From JAUUZQ01 sp964538375 (GTDB lineage: Bacteria > Bacteroidota > Bacteroidia > Bacteroidales > GCA-2748055), in assembly GCA_964538375.1 (NCBI GenBank), contig CAZIFQ010000023.1, positions 1 through 49,589 of the forward strand: 49,589 nucleotides of DNA. Reading direction: 5' to 3'. How positions within the stretch are numbered: position 1 is the first letter of the stretch; each line of letters begins with the position of its first letter. Positions 1 through 6,941 of this stretch are shown one piece after another. A program made the position numbers and the translations under genes. The notes below the pieces were generated by a model. It was not told where the DNA came from and did no database searches. It saw only the letters and a list, made by a program, of their open reading frames with translations.

Positions 1-85
1 AATATGAAAAACAAATAGAAATTCAGAAAACAAAGAGTTTTCTGTCAGGCACTAACTAGAGTAATGTAATAATGAAATAAAAAAT

Positions 86-877
86 ATGTCAACAAAATTA
101 TTTGATCTAAGCGGAAAAACCGCGCTGGTAACTGGCGCTACACATGGGCTTGGGATGGCAATAGCCACCGGGTTAGCGGAGGCAGGAGCGAAAATTATTG
201 TGAATGATATTTTCGAAGATAAGCTTGCAGAGGCGAAAAAAGAGTATGCCGCAAATGGAATAGAGATAAGCACCTATTTTCTGAATGTGACAGATGAAGA
301 AGCTGTTGAAAAGATGCTTCCGCAAATTGAAGCAGAATGCGGTCCTATCGATATTCTTGTCAACAACGCTGGTATCATTAAGCGGATCCCTATCCTGGAA
401 ATGAAAGCTTCCGAGTTCAGGGAAGTCTTGGATATAGATCTTACCGGTCCATTTATTATGTCTAAAGCCATTGTACCCGGTATGATTAAGCGCGGGGGTG
501 GGAAAGTAATAAACATGTGCTCCATGATGAGTGAACTTGGCAGAAATACAGTTTCTGCCTATGCAGCAGCCAAGGGTGGGTTGAAGATGCTCACCAAGAG
601 TATGGCAACAGAATGGGCAAGACATAATATTCAGGCCAACGGTATAGGACCTGGCTATTTTGCTACTAGTCAAACAAAATCCATACGTGCAGACGGACAT
701 CCTTTCAATGAGTTTATTATTGATCGCACTCCAGCAGGAAAATGGGGGGATCCTCGTGAGCTTTCTGGAGCAGCAATTTTCCTCGCTTCAGATGCCTCAA
801 ATTTTGTAAACGGGATTGTTGTTTACGTGGATGGAGGAATATTAGCGACGATTGGTAAACCAAGTAACGAAAAATAA
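86..877 (+). CDS. SDR oxidoreductase, gluconate 5-dehydrogenase / DEH reductase type
   Basis: Short-chain dehydrogenase of 263 residues, the normal size for a classical SDR. The N-terminal Rossmann motif TGATHGLG (about residues 17-24), the NNAG motif near residue 92 and the catalytic set S146, Y159 and K163 (YAAAK) are all present, so it should be an active cytosolic NAD(P)-dependent oxidoreductase. Overall wording (LFDLSGKTALVTGA, VYVDGGILATIG at the end) is that of the gluconate 5-dehydrogenase / 2-deoxy-gluconate 3-dehydrogenase group. That group includes enzymes reducing 4-deoxy-erythro-hexoseulose uronate to KDG. The KDG kinase and KDPG aldolase about 4 kb downstream make a uronate role likely, but the exact substrate cannot be read from the sequence. 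The gene begins 85 bases into the window, so an upstream operon partner may be cut off. Confidence 0.85.
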   Translation: MSTKLFDLSGKTALVTGATHGLGMAIATGLAEAGAKIIVNDIFEDKLAEAKKEYAANGIEISTYFLNVTDEEAVEKMLPQIEAECGPIDILVNNAGIIKRIPILEMKASEFREVLDIDLTGPFIMSKAIVPGMIKRGGGKVINMCSMMSELGRNTVSAYAAAKGGLKMLTKSMATEWARHNIQANGIGPGYFATSQTKSIRADGHPFNEFIIDRTPAGKWGDPRELSGAAIFLASDASNFVNGIVVYVDGGILATIGKPSNEK

Positions 878-880
878 TTA

Positions 881-888
881 TATATTTG
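881..888 (+). promoter_or_regulatory. candidate -7 box (TATATTTG) for the TIM-barrel lipoprotein gene
   Basis: TATATTTG fits the Bacteroidota -7 consensus TAnnTTTG. It lies just behind the SDR stop codon, about 100 bases before the next start. No TTG is seen 19-21 bases upstream, so support is partial. Confidence 0.4.
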
Positions 889-893
889 TTAAT

Positions 894-968
894 AGAAATC
901 CGGGTTCATTTCATTTATCACTTCGCGATAATGTTAGTAATTGGTTAGTTAGCAGGATCCGGATTTCT
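894..968 (+). promoter_or_regulatory. long inverted repeat in the leader between the SDR and TIM-barrel genes
   Basis: A perfect 10-base inverted repeat (AGAAATCCGG at 894-903, CCGGATTTCT at 959-968) closes a 55-base loop that holds a smaller TTATC/GATAA hairpin around 915-931. There is no clean T-run after it, although TTTCTTTC follows. It could be a terminator for the SDR gene or a structured 5' leader for the gene starting at 989. Confidence 0.45.
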
Positions 969-988
969 TTCTTCCAAATACTTATATC

Positions 989-1852
989 ATGAAAAATATT
1001 TTTAAATCTTCACTCCTTCTGGTTGCTGCCCTTATGATGATGGGTACTACCTCATGTACTGTGCAAGAATCTTCTCCTGAAAATGGAATTGGCTTGCAGC
1101 TATGGTCTGTTAAAGACGATATGAAAAAAGATGCTGTTGCCACCATCAAAGCTGTCGGTGCAATGGGATATGATTTCGTAGAGACGGCAGGTTATGGCGA
1201 CGGAAAAATGTATGGAATGGATCCACTGGAATTCAAAGCCCTCGTTGAAGAGAATGGCATGAAATTCCTTGGAGCTCATACCGGACAACCAATACCCGAC
1301 TCAGGTAAGTGGGAAGAAGTCATGGCCTGGTGGGATGTTTGCATTGCAGCACACAAAGAAGCTGGGGTAATTTATATCGTTCAACCATTTATGGGTGGAT
1401 CAGGATATGAAAGTATAGAAGGACTGCAAGCATACTGCGACTACTTCAATGCTGTTGGAGAAAAATGTAATGAAGCAGGAATTCGTTTTGGATATCACAA
1501 CCATAACCATGAATTCGAAGAACTTGAAGGTCAGGTAATTTATGACTACATGCTGGAAAATACAGAGCCGGAGAAAGTCATGTTCCAACTCGACCTCTAT
1601 TGGATCAATAATGGTGGCGGAGTTGCTACAGAGTATTTCACTAATTACCCCGGACGTTTTTACTCATTCCACATCAAAGATGAAAAAGAGCTGGGCGAAA
1701 GCGGTGAGATGGATTTCCAATCAAGCTTCGATATGGCTGAAACAGCAGGTGTTCAATACAATGTTGTTGAAGTAGAAAGATATAACTTCGAACCACTTGA
1801 AAGCGTTGAGAAAAGCTTAGAGTATCTGAAAGAAATTGGATTTGTGAAGTAG
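989..1852 (+). CDS. sugar phosphate isomerase/epimerase-like lipoprotein (TIM barrel)
   Basis: A 287-residue protein with a lipoprotein signal peptide (hydrophobic run after MKNIFKSS and the lipobox MGTTSC, cysteine near residue 23), so it is predicted to be anchored outside the cytoplasm. The mature part is an AP-endonuclease-2/xylose-isomerase-like TIM barrel: GIGLQLWSVKDDM opens it, YHNHNHEF (about residues 169-176) and FQLDLYW plus FHIKDE carry the usual metal-ligand histidines, acids and strands. The family includes 3-keto-glycoside and sugar-phosphate isomerases; secreted members are common in Bacteroidota glycan loci. Substrate unknown. It follows the SDR gene by 111 bases and may share its regulation. 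Confidence 0.8.
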   Translation: MKNIFKSSLLLVAALMMMGTTSCTVQESSPENGIGLQLWSVKDDMKKDAVATIKAVGAMGYDFVETAGYGDGKMYGMDPLEFKALVEENGMKFLGAHTGQPIPDSGKWEEVMAWWDVCIAAHKEAGVIYIVQPFMGGSGYESIEGLQAYCDYFNAVGEKCNEAGIRFGYHNHNHEFEELEGQVIYDYMLENTEPEKVMFQLDLYWINNGGGVATEYFTNYPGRFYSFHIKDEKELGESGEMDFQSSFDMAETAGVQYNVVEVERYNFEPLESVEKSLEYLKEIGFVK

Positions 1853-1878
1853 AACTAGAAACAAAAGTTTTTAAAAAT

Positions 1879-1905
1879 GGCTGTCTGATAAGGGCAGCCT
1901 TTTTT
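1879..1905 (+). terminator. rho-independent terminator after the TIM-barrel lipoprotein gene
   Basis: GGCTGTC (1879-1885) pairs with GGCAGCC (1893-1899), seven pairs including one G-T wobble around a 7-base loop, directly followed by six T. It lies 26 bases behind the stop codon at 1850-1852. Confidence 0.85.
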
Positions 1906-1906
1906 G

Positions 1907-1914
1907 TAGCTTTG
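1907..1914 (+). promoter_or_regulatory. candidate -7 box (TAGCTTTG) for the WYL gene
   Basis: TAGCTTTG matches TAnnTTTG and sits immediately after the terminator T-run and 16 bases before the ATG at 1931. No convincing -33 TTG is present. Confidence 0.4.
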
Positions 1915-1930
1915 GGAAAAGCAGAGAAGC

Positions 1931-2692
1931 ATGGCAAATAGAATAAAATACTCAGCGGAAGAACTCATGAAGCTCAGGGAAGCGATTGAGCTTCTTGAAA
2001 AGTATAAATACAGCGATGTATTTGGGGATATTTCCGGTACGCTTCAAAAGGTGCTCGATTTCATCGAGATTAATTTAGGAAGGGAGTCCGGGGAAAGTTA
2101 TGATTTTATCAGTCCGGAAAAGCAGCCACACATCAAGGGATCCGAATACCTGGCGGGTATCATTGAAGCCATCAAATCAAAAAAGGTGTTGCGCTTGTAT
2201 TACCAGCCCTTTTATGAAGACAAGCCCTATTACTCCGATATTCACCCTTATCTTCTCAAGGAATACAAACGCCGCTGGTACTTGATCGGACTGAATGATT
2301 TTAAGGAGCAGCTGCGCACTTATTCACTTGATAGAATTCGTGATATCGAGGAATCAGATATTGATTACAAGCAAAAACAATTTTCAGCAGCAGAATATTT
2401 TAAGAATTCAATCGGAATCATTTCTCCACCCGGTGAGCCACCTTTAATAAAAATTGCCATTCAAAAAACCCAGGCACAATATGTTATTACCCAGCCCTGG
2501 CATGAAAGTCAAAACATCGATTCCGAAACGGAAGAGGAAGTAGTATTCAGTTTCAAACTGCATCCAACCTACGAATTCAACTCCCTACTGCTGAGCTATG
2601 GCAAGGATGTAAGAGTAATTGAACCAGAGTCACTTATTGAGCTTGTAAAAAGTCAGTTAGAAGAGATGCTGGGGTATTACAGTGGGCAGTAA
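1931..2692 (+). CDS. WYL-domain protein without the usual HTH
   Basis: A 253-residue protein. The WYL domain spans about residues 72-150, with the name-giving tryptophan, tyrosine and leucine at 116-118 (RRWYLIG), followed by a WCX-like C-terminal region (about 170-250). The family normally carries an N-terminal winged helix of about 80 residues; here the protein starts at the helical linker (SAEELMKLREAIELLEKY), and the bases upstream are a terminator and promoter-like box, so no HTH is encoded in front. WYL domains bind nucleic acid or nucleotide-type ligands and regulate transcription or defence systems. This version may be a sensor acting on another protein or a stable truncated paralogue. 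It is convergent with the next gene, 13 bases away. Confidence 0.8.
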   Translation: MANRIKYSAEELMKLREAIELLEKYKYSDVFGDISGTLQKVLDFIEINLGRESGESYDFISPEKQPHIKGSEYLAGIIEAIKSKKVLRLYYQPFYEDKPYYSDIHPYLLKEYKRRWYLIGLNDFKEQLRTYSLDRIRDIEESDIDYKQKQFSAAEYFKNSIGIISPPGEPPLIKIAIQKTQAQYVITQPWHESQNIDSETEEEVVFSFKLHPTYEFNSLLLSYGKDVRVIEPESLIELVKSQLEEMLGYYSGQ

Positions 2693-2705
2693 TCCGTGGA
2701 CAGAT

Positions 2706-3356
2706 TTACAAATTGATGGGTTCTGCAGAGATGGATATCTCTTGCTTACGGTCTTTCATGTCAGCTTTGAAAGCAAATTCATCATGGTAGATGAAGGCGC
2801 CTTTTAACACTTCGTTTTCCTCATCTGAGCTGCTAAGGAAGAGTCCGTATTTGTTGCAATCGTTCCCGGTTTTTCCTTCTACAATGAGTTTGAAATATCT
2901 TCCGGAGTACGCCGGTAATTTTTCGCCCTGATCTGCAGTAAACGGACCGAAAGTCACCCAACTGTTATCGATAGTAGGCTCTTCAGCAAATAGTTCTTCC
3001 TGCAATAAGGTTCCTGTGCTTGAAACATATTTTATCTCTTCATCGATGGTAGTCAAATGAATACATCCTGTTCCACCATAAATCTCAAATTCAGTATTAG
3101 TTTCCCACAGTCCTTTGGAGTCATCATTTGCTCCACCACAGTCGGGATCAAAAACGCGTACATAAAATGAATTTTGATGATTTTCGGGAATAACAAAGAA
3201 AATTGTCTGGCAGAAGCTTTCCGGCTCAATATCGGTCTTAGACATATTTCCAAAAGTAGCCAACATATCCATATTCATTCCCTCTTCAGCATACTCCTGG
3301 GAGATGATTGTGAGACATCCTGAAAACAGGATTAGTATTGTAATGAGATATTTCAA
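2706..3356 (-). CDS. secreted protein of unknown function
   Basis: A 216-residue protein that I do not recognise. It needs the TTG start at 3356: an in-frame stop lies just upstream and the next methionine would cut off the signal peptide (KYLITILILFSGCLTIISQ). It is therefore probably exported to the periplasm or beyond. The mature part is rich in beta-type and aromatic residues, with four cysteines that could form disulfides (FCQT, DPDCGG, GTGCIH, NDCNK) and the phrases FYVRVFDPDCGG and WVTFGPFTADQGE. It resembles a beta-sandwich of the kind found at the N-terminus of some Bacteroidota surface proteins, but that is inference. It stands alone, facing away from lacI. Confidence 0.6.
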   Translation of the reverse strand: MKYLITILILFSGCLTIISQEYAEEGMNMDMLATFGNMSKTDIEPESFCQTIFFVIPENHQNSFYVRVFDPDCGGANDDSKGLWETNTEFEIYGGTGCIHLTTIDEEIKYVSSTGTLLQEELFAEEPTIDNSWVTFGPFTADQGEKLPAYSGRYFKLIVEGKTGNDCNKYGLFLSSSDEENEVLKGAFIYHDEFAFKADMKDRKQEISISAEPINL

Positions 3357-3629
3357 CCGTCTTTTTTATGCAAGTTATGTCATAATCATATGAAACAGAA
3401 ATAATTTAGCATTTATTTGTTGATAAACAGCATTTTTTAATGGACGTATGTCAATTTATTGATGACAAACATTGTTTTTCTAAACAAGTTCACATCCTCT
3501 CCATTCGCTGTGTTAGCCGGGCTTCAGGTCTCTGCAAACACATATAAAAGCTGTAAATTTTGGGAAGTAATTGTGAATGAATAAGTTTTCCTCGCTTTGT
3601 ACATAAACTATTTATCTATAATATATTTC
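3357..3629. other. intergenic region between the secreted protein and the LacI regulator
   Basis: The genes on either side diverge. I see no open frame, no repeat and no RNA gene here. AT-rich promoter-like stretches occur near 3595-3630, and the regulator's control elements begin at 3630. Confidence 0.5.
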
Positions 3630-3643
3630 CGTGTACGTTAACG
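3630..3643 (+). promoter_or_regulatory. LacI-type operator half of a pair (upstream site)
   Basis: CGTGTACGTTAACG is a 14-base imperfect palindrome (5 of 7 pairs) centred on CG, the layout of LacI-family operators. It matches the reverse complement of the site at 3673-3686 in 13 of 14 bases. It lies upstream of the -7 box at 3662. Confidence 0.6.
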
Positions 3644-3661
3644 TTATTGCAAAAATCGTCT

Positions 3662-3669
3662 TATATTTG
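3662..3669 (+). promoter_or_regulatory. -7 box (TATATTTG) of the lacI promoter
   Basis: TATATTTG fits TAnnTTTG exactly and lies between two matching palindromes. A start site near 3673 would put the downstream operator over the transcription start. It also shows that the start of the protein must be at 3703 and not the upstream GTG at 3631. Confidence 0.6.
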
Positions 3670-3672
3670 CTT

Positions 3673-3686
3673 CGTGAACGTACACG
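3673..3686 (+). promoter_or_regulatory. LacI-type operator (downstream site, over the start of transcription)
   Basis: CGTGAACGTACACG is a 14-base palindrome with six of seven pairs, centred on CG. With the copy at 3630-3643 it brackets the -7 box, the arrangement expected for autorepression by the adjacent regulator. Confidence 0.65.
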
Positions 3687-3702
3687 GATATCTTCAAGTC
3701 AA

Positions 3703-4776
3703 ATGAGTGAAAAACCGGTAAAAAAGATAACTGTAAAAGATATCGCTGCTGAAGCAGGTGTATCTATCGGTACGGTAGACCGCGTACTTCATAACAGAAG
3801 TGAGGTAAAAGATGAGACTCGCAAAAAAGTGCTGGCCATCGTTAAGGAACTGGAATATACCCCCAATATCCTGGCAAAATCGCTGGCGAAAAGAAAGCAA
3901 ACAAATATCGCCATTGTCATACCTGATTCCAGCGACAACAATCCCTACTGGGAGATTCCTATTCAGGGAATAAAACTGGCTGCTGAGAAATTGCAGAGTT
4001 ATAATACTGAAGTCAATTACGCCTTTTTCGATGCATCAAGTGAAGAATCCTTCAAGGAGGTGTTGATGAAAGTATATATGTTGAACCCTGATGGCATAGT
4101 CCTCAACCCGGTTTTCAAATCTACAACGCTCGAATTCATTAAAAATTTCAAAAAAAGAAATATCCCCTACGTATTCATTGATGTGAATCTTAAAGGTGTT
4201 GACAAGCTTGGGTATTTCGGACAGGATGCCGAACAAAGCGGAATGGTGGCTGCTCGCCTGATGAGCAATCTTCCAAACAATTCAGAAATACTGATTCTGA
4301 AGCAAACAAAAAGAAAAGTGTTCTCCCAGCATATAGAATCAAGGATAAGTGGATTTCAAAAATTCCTTGATAAAGAGGCCGCTGCTAAAAACTTCAATAC
4401 GCTTACTGCTGAAATTGATTTGTTGGAGATTTATGAACCTAACATTACTATGAACAATCTGCTGACTCAGCACAAAAATATCAGTGGAATATTTGTACCT
4501 AATTCACGTGCGTTTAAACTATCAGATTTCCTGCTCACCACATTGGATTTCAGACCTCTGATAGTTGGATATGACCTGGTGCAGGGTAATGTAAAACTCA
4601 TGGAAGAGGGTTTGATATCTTACCTCATTAGTCAAAAACCTGAAGTACAGGCATATAACGCAATTTTCGGACTATTTGATCATTTGATGACAAGAAATAC
4701 ACTCAATAAAACTAACTATAGTCCAATCGACATCATTATAAAAGAGAATTTAGAGTATTATAAAAAGACAAATTGA
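3703..4776 (+). CDS. LacI-family transcriptional regulator
   Basis: A 357-residue repressor of normal family length. Residues 9-30 (ITVKDIAAEAGVSIGTVDRVLH) form the LacI helix-turn-helix, with NRSEVKDETR as the hinge-side helix, followed by a periplasmic-binding-protein-like effector domain from about residue 60 (IAIVIPDSSDNNPYWEIPIQG) to the end. I chose the ATG at 3703 because MSEKPVKKITVKD is the normal family beginning and the promoter lies inside the longer GTG-started frame. The domain resembles sugar-responsive regulators; with kdgK and eda directly downstream it probably senses a uronate intermediate such as KDG. Autoregulation is suggested by the paired palindromes in front of it. 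Confidence 0.88.
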   Translation: MSEKPVKKITVKDIAAEAGVSIGTVDRVLHNRSEVKDETRKKVLAIVKELEYTPNILAKSLAKRKQTNIAIVIPDSSDNNPYWEIPIQGIKLAAEKLQSYNTEVNYAFFDASSEESFKEVLMKVYMLNPDGIVLNPVFKSTTLEFIKNFKKRNIPYVFIDVNLKGVDKLGYFGQDAEQSGMVAARLMSNLPNNSEILILKQTKRKVFSQHIESRISGFQKFLDKEAAAKNFNTLTAEIDLLEIYEPNITMNNLLTQHKNISGIFVPNSRAFKLSDFLLTTLDFRPLIVGYDLVQGNVKLMEEGLISYLISQKPEVQAYNAIFGLFDHLMTRNTLNKTNYSPIDIIIKENLEYYKKTN

Positions 4777-4898
4777 TTGTAAAATATGATCCGGAAAAAC
4801 TAAAGGATGGATACAATACCATGCCTGATGGTGAAGAAATTTTTTACATCTCCAACCCAGCTTTAGGATTATGGACATATAAAGAGAAATTTAAATAA
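4764..4898 (+). pseudogene. orphan C-terminal protein fragment before kdgK
   Basis: An open stretch of 44 codons that overlaps the end of lacI by 13 bases and has no usable start codon at its head. It reads as convincing protein ending in PALGLWTYKEKFK and a TAA, with a phrase MPDGEEIFYISNPALG. Composition and the clean stop suggest the tail of a larger gene whose body has been lost. I cannot name the family; a polysaccharide lyase tail would fit the KDG context but is a guess. Confidence 0.4.
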
Positions 4899-4908
4899 CC
4901 TGACAACG

Positions 4909-5940
4909 ATGAAAATAGCAACATTTGGGGAAGTAATGATTCGGTTGGCAACTCCCGGGTTTGAGCGATTCGGACAAACGAAATCTTTAAATTTTACCTA
5001 TGGAGGTGGTGAAGCCAATGTAGCGGTTTCACTTGCCAATTATGGCATGGATGTAAAATTTGTCACGCGTTTACCCCAGAATGACCTTGCCGATGCTGCC
5101 ATCAACGAACTGCGGGGACTGGGTGTGGATACTTCAGATATTTCCAGGGGAGGTGATCGCATGGGCATCTATTTCCTGGAAACAGGGGCTGTATCTCGCG
5201 CAAGCAAAGTTATTTATGACCGTTCTCATTCTGCCCTTGCTGAAATTGAGTCAGGAACTATAGATTGGGATCAGGTGTTTGAAGGAGTATCCTGGTTTCA
5301 TTGGACAGGTATCACCCCAGCAATCTCAGAAAGCGCTGCAAAAGTGTGTTTGGAGGCCATCAAAGCTGCCAATGAAAGGAGCATCACTGTCTCGACTGAT
5401 TTAAATTATCGCAAAAATCTTTGGAAATATGGCAAGACTGCAAAAGTAGTGATGCCGGAATTGGTCAACGGATGTGATATTATCCTTGGAAATGAAGAAG
5501 ATGCCGCCATGACATTGAATATTCATCCGGATGGGGTTAATGTTTCCAAGGGTCATGTTGAAGCCGAAGCCTATTTGTCGGTTTCACAAAAACTGATGCA
5601 ACAATTTCCGCGTTGTAAAAAAGTAATTACAACACTCAGAGGATCACTGAGTGCAAGTCACAATTCGTGGAGTGGTGTACTGTTTGATGGGAAAGAATTA
5701 TTCAAGGCCCCTCGTTACGAAATCACCCATATTGTTGATCGCGTTGGTGGTGGCGATTCATTCATGGGAGGACTAATATATGGCCTCCTCTCCTACCCTG
5801 AGGATGATCAGAAAGCATTGAATTTCGCAGTTGCTGCATCTTGTCTCAAACATACCATAACGGGAGACTATAACCGGGTGACCGTTCAGGAAGTTGAAAA
5901 ACTGATGGGCGGTGATACTTCTGGAAGGGTCAGCAGGTAA
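4909..5940 (+). CDS. kdgK: 2-dehydro-3-deoxygluconokinase (PfkB family)
   Basis: A 343-residue cytosolic ribokinase/PfkB-family kinase. The N-terminal motif GGGEANVAVSLANYG (about residues 28-42) is the first PfkB signature; DRVGGGDSFMGGL near the end is the second, with D283 as the catalytic base. The wording (FGEVMIRL, GGGEANVA, DLNYRKNLW) is that of KDG kinases, which phosphorylate 2-keto-3-deoxygluconate to KDPG. The aldolase that splits KDPG follows 60 bases later, confirming the assignment and making a two-gene operon, probably under the LacI regulator just upstream. Confidence 0.9.
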   Translation: MKIATFGEVMIRLATPGFERFGQTKSLNFTYGGGEANVAVSLANYGMDVKFVTRLPQNDLADAAINELRGLGVDTSDISRGGDRMGIYFLETGAVSRASKVIYDRSHSALAEIESGTIDWDQVFEGVSWFHWTGITPAISESAAKVCLEAIKAANERSITVSTDLNYRKNLWKYGKTAKVVMPELVNGCDIILGNEEDAAMTLNIHPDGVNVSKGHVEAEAYLSVSQKLMQQFPRCKKVITTLRGSLSASHNSWSGVLFDGKELFKAPRYEITHIVDRVGGGDSFMGGLIYGLLSYPEDDQKALNFAVAASCLKHTITGDYNRVTVQEVEKLMGGDTSGRVSR

Positions 5941-6000
5941 AATATAAATGGTTTGGTATTGAGATCTATTACCTCCACCTTTAAAACAAATAAAAATAAA

Positions 6001-6672
6001 ATGGCACGATTTAAAAGACTTCAGGTACTCAACACAATCTCAGAGATGGGTGTAGTGCCCCTGTTCTATAATAAAGATGCTGAACTGGTTAAGAATGTAG
6101 TACAAGCACTATATAAGGGCGGCGCCCGAATATTTGAATTCACCAACCGCGGTGATTTTGCCCACGAAGTATTTGCAGATCTGAATAAGTTCTGTGAAAA
6201 AGAATGTCCGGAAATGATGCTGGGAGTAGGGTCAATTGTTGACGATCCCACAGCTTCAATCTATATTCAACTTGGTGCAAATTTTGTTGTTTCTCCGCTG
6301 TTTAATCCTGATATAGCAAAAGTCTGCAACCGAAGAAAAATACCATGGATACCTGGTTGTGCTACTCTATCAGAAATAAACAATGCAGAAGAATTAGGCT
6401 GTGAAATAATCAAGATTTTTCCCGCTGCTGAAGTCGGAGGTCCTTCTTTCGTGAAAGCCGTAACCGGTCCTTGTCCATGGACACAATTAATGCCTTCCGG
6501 AGGAGTTAAACCTACTGAAGACAGCTTGCGTGGATGGTTTGATGCCGGCGCTTTCTGCGTTGGAATGGGATCAAACCTGGTAACAAAGGAGATTATTCAG
6601 AAAGGCGATTTCGACAGCTTGGCGAAGAACATGAAAGATTTGCTTGAGCTTGTGGAGAAGGTGAGAAAGTAA
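6001..6672 (+). CDS. eda: KDPG/KHG aldolase
   Basis: A 223-residue class I aldolase that splits 2-keto-3-deoxy-6-phosphogluconate into pyruvate and glyceraldehyde-3-phosphate. K138 in IIKIFPAAE is the Schiff-base lysine and E46 in IFEFTNRG the catalytic acid; the phosphate-binding SGGVKPT and GMGSNLV motifs follow. I start it at the ATG at 6001 (MARFKRLQVLN); a TTG-started extension to 5953 would add residues unlike the family. It is the second gene of the kdgK-eda operon and the last step of the uronate route. Confidence 0.9.
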   Translation: MARFKRLQVLNTISEMGVVPLFYNKDAELVKNVVQALYKGGARIFEFTNRGDFAHEVFADLNKFCEKECPEMMLGVGSIVDDPTASIYIQLGANFVVSPLFNPDIAKVCNRRKIPWIPGCATLSEINNAEELGCEIIKIFPAAEVGGPSFVKAVTGPCPWTQLMPSGGVKPTEDSLRGWFDAGAFCVGMGSNLVTKEIIQKGDFDSLAKNMKDLLELVEKVRK

Positions 6673-6941
6673 TTTGGAGAGGGGAGAGAGGAAGACCAGG
6701 TGAGGGAGAGACCAGGTGATGGTCATAGTACTCCTGCTGGTTACTTATTTTCCACAGCTAAGTCTCTGGTTACCGAATGTGTTATTAAACTGATAAACAA
6801 CATTTCATTGACCTTAGTTCAAGAAATGAGATAGTCAAAATAAATTATTAGTTATATTCGCATGTTCAAAAAATTATTTGCAGCAGTAAAATAATGGCTT
6901 GTCAATTGATTTTTTAACTAACTGAATTAGGAAAATAAACA

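Noticed and set aside
173..700. Minus-strand frame opposite the SDR gene
   Set aside because: It lies opposite a clear SDR with catalytic residues; its sequence has no family resemblance.
3631..3702. GTG start extending lacI upstream
   Set aside because: It would add 24 residues unlike the family and place the promoter and operators inside the coding region.
6693..6719. Direct repeat of AGACCAGGTGA, two copies
   Set aside because: Two close copies in purine-rich spacer; too short and unlinked to any function.
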